From: Planococcus antarcticus DSM 14505
Lineage (GTDB): Bacteria > Bacillota > Bacilli > Bacillales_A > Planococcaceae
NCBI RefSeq assembly: GCF_001687565.2
Contig: NZ_CP016534.2
Location: forward strand, 872,501 to 936,500
Length of the DNA stretch: 64,000 bases
Reading direction: 5' to 3'
The translations under genes were made by a program, and so were the position numbers. Below are positions 63,971-64,000 of this stretch, piece by piece (position 1 is the first letter of the stretch; every line of letters begins with the position of its first letter). A model generated the notes under the pieces. That model saw only the letters and a list, made by a program, of their open reading frames with translations, had not been told where the DNA came from and made no database searches.

Positions 63971-64000
63971 ATGGAAAATACAAGCACGAGAATCTTTAGC
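63971..64000 (+). CDS. Start of a gene cut by the window end (tentative)
   Basis: ATG 63971 opens the frame MENTSTRIFS to the window edge. AAAGG lies about 12 bases upstream. Too short to identify. Confidence 0.3.
   Translation, partial: MENTSTRIFS

Overview
The window reads as chromosome of a Bacillales bacterium, most likely Planococcaceae (Planococcus/Planomicrobium/Sporosarcina-like). The inference rests on gene content (YitT, YkuI-like EAL protein, PPK2, KtrA/C, DUF4397, class D sortase with an LPDTA substrate, YkvI), strong AGGAGG-type ribosome sites, moderate GC and many U-tracted terminators. No phage, plasmid or CRISPR locus is visible.

Layout. 1-5.5 kb: two broken small genes (SRPBCC, VOC/PhnB), then polyphosphate kinase 2, YitT, a YkuI-type EAL protein and a DUF202 protein. 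5.5-10.3 kb: a secreted glycerophosphodiester phosphodiesterase and a three-gene ascorbate/Sga-type PTS operon whose regulator carries the only EIIA domain. 10.3-15.6 kb: small proteins, a CapA lipoprotein, decayed remnants of a sqdB-glycosyltransferase-gtrA cluster, a ZIP-like membrane protein and a DinB protein.

15.6-26 kb is the most notable region, a compact selenium locus. Leftward genes: a glycosyltransferase with SenB-like motifs, selD (itself a selenoprotein with in-frame UGA at codon 18), a PhnD-PhnE-PhnC-type ABC transporter, and a polysaccharide deacetylase with an in-frame UGA at codon 6. In the middle lies tRNA-Sec(UCA). Rightward: selB-selA-glycerate kinase. The selenocysteine machinery is complete here, and the glycosyltransferase upstream of selD raises the possibility of a selenosugar branch.

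26-30.8 kb: a fresh IS1380-family insertion (14-bp inverted repeats, 5-bp target duplication) just upstream of an MFS transporter, then a small membrane ORF and a short-chain dehydrogenase. 30.9-41.5 kb: an alpha-glucoside phosphorolysis operon with two GH65 phosphorylases, an ABC importer lacking its own ATPase, a DUF624 protein, a LacI regulator and beta-phosphoglucomutase; a cre box and LacI-type palindromes lie upstream. 41.7-49.3 kb: cysteine synthase, sulfurtransferase, adenine deaminase, an AbrB-family pseudogene, PhzF, a Ktr potassium-channel regulator and an RNase H-like protein.

49.5-64 kb: a DUF4397 surface protein overlapping a lipoprotein-type class F sortase, an NAD(P)-binding pseudogene, UppP, a LysR/GntP/3-hydroxybutyrate dehydrogenase module with a cre box, an alpha/beta hydrolase, an interspersed repeat, a VTT-domain protein, frameshifted ykvI, a ketopantoate reductase-like gene, an RNA methyltransferase, a cysteine-desulfurase-like protein without the usual Cys, and a second sortase (class D) with an LPDTA substrate. 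Seven or eight genes carry single-base stops or frameshifts, so recent gene decay (or, for homopolymer sites, sequencing error) is a theme.
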